This document shows, in pieces, positions 53,367 to 54,719 of a DNA stretch of 54,719 bases. The stretch's first letter is position 1, and each line of letters begins with the position of its first letter. The DNA is from Polaromonas sp. (lineage in GTDB: Bacteria > Pseudomonadota > Gammaproteobacteria > Burkholderiales > Burkholderiaceae_C), in assembly GCA_025362315.1 (NCBI GenBank), contig JANYGP010000105.1, forward strand, positions 1 to 54,719, written 5' to 3'. A program made the position numbers and the translations under genes. The notes beneath the pieces are model-generated. The model made no database searches. It was not told the origin of the DNA and saw only the letters and a list, made by a program, of their open reading frames with translations.

Positions 53367-54719
53367 TCAATATTTAACCGCTTCTCTCATCGTCACAAAC
53401 TCCTCGGCCAGGGTGGGGTGAATACCAATCGTGCTGTCAAACACAGCTTTGGTTGCGCCCGCCTTCATGGCCACGGCAAAGCCCTGCACCACTTCACCCG
53501 CGTCCGGCCCCACCATGTGCAGGCCGACCACGCGGTCGGTGGCGTCGTCCACGACCAGCTTCATCAGCGTTCGCTCGGTGCTGCCACTCAACGTGTGTTT
53601 GAGGGCTTTGAAGTCAGCACGGTACACCGTGACCTTGCCAAATTCGTTGCGCGCTGCTTCTTCTGACAATCCGACCGTCCCGATGTTGGGGTGCGTAAAA
53701 ACAGCCGTTGGAATCAGGTCATAACTCATGGACCGCGGCGGCTTGCCTGCTGCAGGGCCAAACAGTTGGTCCACCACCACCATCGCCTCGCCAAGTGCCA
53801 CAGGCGTCAGCTGCACACGTGCTGTTACGTCGCCCAGCGCATAGATGCCGGGTACGCTGGTCTGGTACTGCGCATTAACTTTGATGGCGCCTGCTGCGTT
53901 GACATCAACGCCCACAGCATCCAGACCCAAACCGCTTGCATTGGCGATGCGGCCCGTGGCGTACAGCACGGTATCAACCGTCTGGCTTTCACTGCTCCCC
54001 TTGAATTTGACGTGCAGGCCGTGTGCGGTTTTGGTGATGGCTTCGACTTCGGTTTTGAATTTGAAGTCAACACCGGTCTTGGCCATCTCGGCTGCGATAA
54101 AGCTGCGCACGTCTTCGTCAAAACCTGTCAGCACTTTGTCGCCTCGATGGGCCTGCGTCACGTGTGACCCCAAGCCGTTGAAGATGGATGCGAACTCGCA
54201 CGCAATGTAGCCGCCGCCCACTACCAGCAGTCGCTTGGGGAAGGGGGCAAGGTCAAACATGCTGTCTGATGTAACCGCATGCTCATGGCCTTCAACGGCG
54301 GGGACCAAGGCCGTGCCGCCGGTTGAGATCAAAATATTTTTGGCAGTGTATTGCTTGTCACCCACTTCAACTGTGTGCACGTCCACCAGCCTGGCCCAGC
54401 CTTTGATGACTTCGACTTTCGCACCATGAAGCAGCTGGTCATAAATGCCATTGAGCCGTTTGATTTCCTTGGCGCGGTTGGCTTTGAGCGTGTCCCAGTT
54501 AAAGGTGGGCGCTACGCCTTCCCAGCCAAACCCATGCGACTCTTCAAAAAAGTCGGCAAAGTGCGCAGCGTAGCTGTAAAGCTTTTTCGGAATGCAACCC
54601 ACGTTCACACACGTGCCGCCCATGTCAGCCACTTCAGCTACCGCTACTTTTGCGCCGCGCTGCCCTGCCATGCGCGCAGCCCGCACGCCGCCGCTGCCAC
54701 CACCAATCACGAAAAGATC
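53367..54719 (-). CDS. gor: Glutathione-disulfide reductase, N terminus outside the window
   Basis: NADPH-dependent flavoprotein that keeps glutathione reduced; about 450 residues seen, cut by the window end a few residues before its start. FAD motif VIGGGSGGVRAARMAGQRG, redox-active disulfide GGTCVNVGCIPKKLYSYAA, NADPH motif LLVVGGGYIACEFASIFNGL, second FAD motif GIYALGDVTARVQLTPVALG, and the C-terminal active site STIGIHPTLAEEFVTMR with the His-Pro and Glu of the catalytic pair. Confidence 0.94.
   Translation of the reverse strand, partial: DLFVIGGGSGGVRAARMAGQRGAKVAVAEVADMGGTCVNVGCIPKKLYSYAAHFADFFEESHGFGWEGVAPTFNWDTLKANRAKEIKRLNGIYDQLLHGAKVEVIKGWARLVDVHTVEVGDKQYTAKNILISTGGTALVPAVEGHEHAVTSDSMFDLAPFPKRLLVVGGGYIACEFASIFNGLGSHVTQAHRGDKVLTGFDEDVRSFIAAEMAKTGVDFKFKTEVEAITKTAHGLHVKFKGSSESQTVDTVLYATGRIANASGLGLDAVGVDVNAAGAIKVNAQYQTSVPGIYALGDVTARVQLTPVALGEAMVVVDQLFGPAAGKPPRSMSYDLIPTAVFTHPNIGTVGLSEEAARNEFGKVTVYRADFKALKHTLSGSTERTLMKLVVDDATDRVVGLHMVGPDAGEVVQGFAVAMKAGATKAVFDSTIGIHPTLAEEFVTMREAVKY

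Overview
The window looks like chromosome of a betaproteobacterium of the family Comamonadaceae (Rhodoferax/Polaromonas type). The clues are the proteins (argB and a slmA-type regulator close together, DUF6311 and FecR/TPR-barrel surface genes, an H-NS of the short burkholderial type) and a dispersed intergenic element with the core ATAGCTGCTAGCGCCCG, which I know from that family. No tRNA, rRNA or CRISPR array was seen.

Layout. (1) 1-11 kb: after a broken IS5-type transposase comes a leftward operon for a cell-surface polysaccharide: a coiled-coil methyltransferase, a 1217-residue glycosyltransferase with three GT-B modules, GDP-mannose reductase and dehydratase genes (GDP-D-rhamnose supply) and a Crp-type regulator. 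Divergent to it are an O-acyltransferase and a DUF6311 membrane protein. (2) 11-23.4 kb: surface and secretion genes: a FecR-domain protein, a TPR/outer-membrane-barrel protein, a 1329-residue S-layer/RTX-like DUF4214 protein behind a textbook class II CRP-type promoter, an M10 (serralysin-like) metalloprotease and a large membrane protein. (3) 23.4-31 kb: a broken glycosyltransferase, a 2OG-Fe(II) oxygenase, a cyanophycin-synthetase-like ATP-grasp/Mur-ligase protein with a degenerate Mur P-loop, a second broken ATP-grasp gene, a 71-residue DUF6447-like protein and a stop-containing second copy of it. This is a candidate for an undescribed small-protein modification pathway. (4) 31-44.9 kb: a lipoprotein cyclophilin, a decayed M10 protease, a WecA/MraY-like transferase, H-NS, argB, a QseBC-like two-component system, a SlmA-type regulator, a methyltransferase, a fasciclin lipoprotein and a NodIJ-like ABC exporter. 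(5) 45-54.7 kb: purT and amn face each other, with gor upstream of amn. The 5.7 kb between them is an island of toxin-antitoxin-type cassettes (BrnTA, VapBC-like, a HigBA-like pair with a dead toxin, DUF29).

The most striking structure is in this last region. Each cassette is separated from the next by a duplicated 3' end of purT (three extra copies) or of amn (two extra copies). The well-preserved tails all end in a stop codon, and the three amn tails use TAG, TGA and TAA respectively. This looks like repeated capture of toxin-antitoxin cassettes by tail replacement at the ends of two housekeeping genes.

All functional assignments come from reading protein motifs and DNA patterns; no database search was run.
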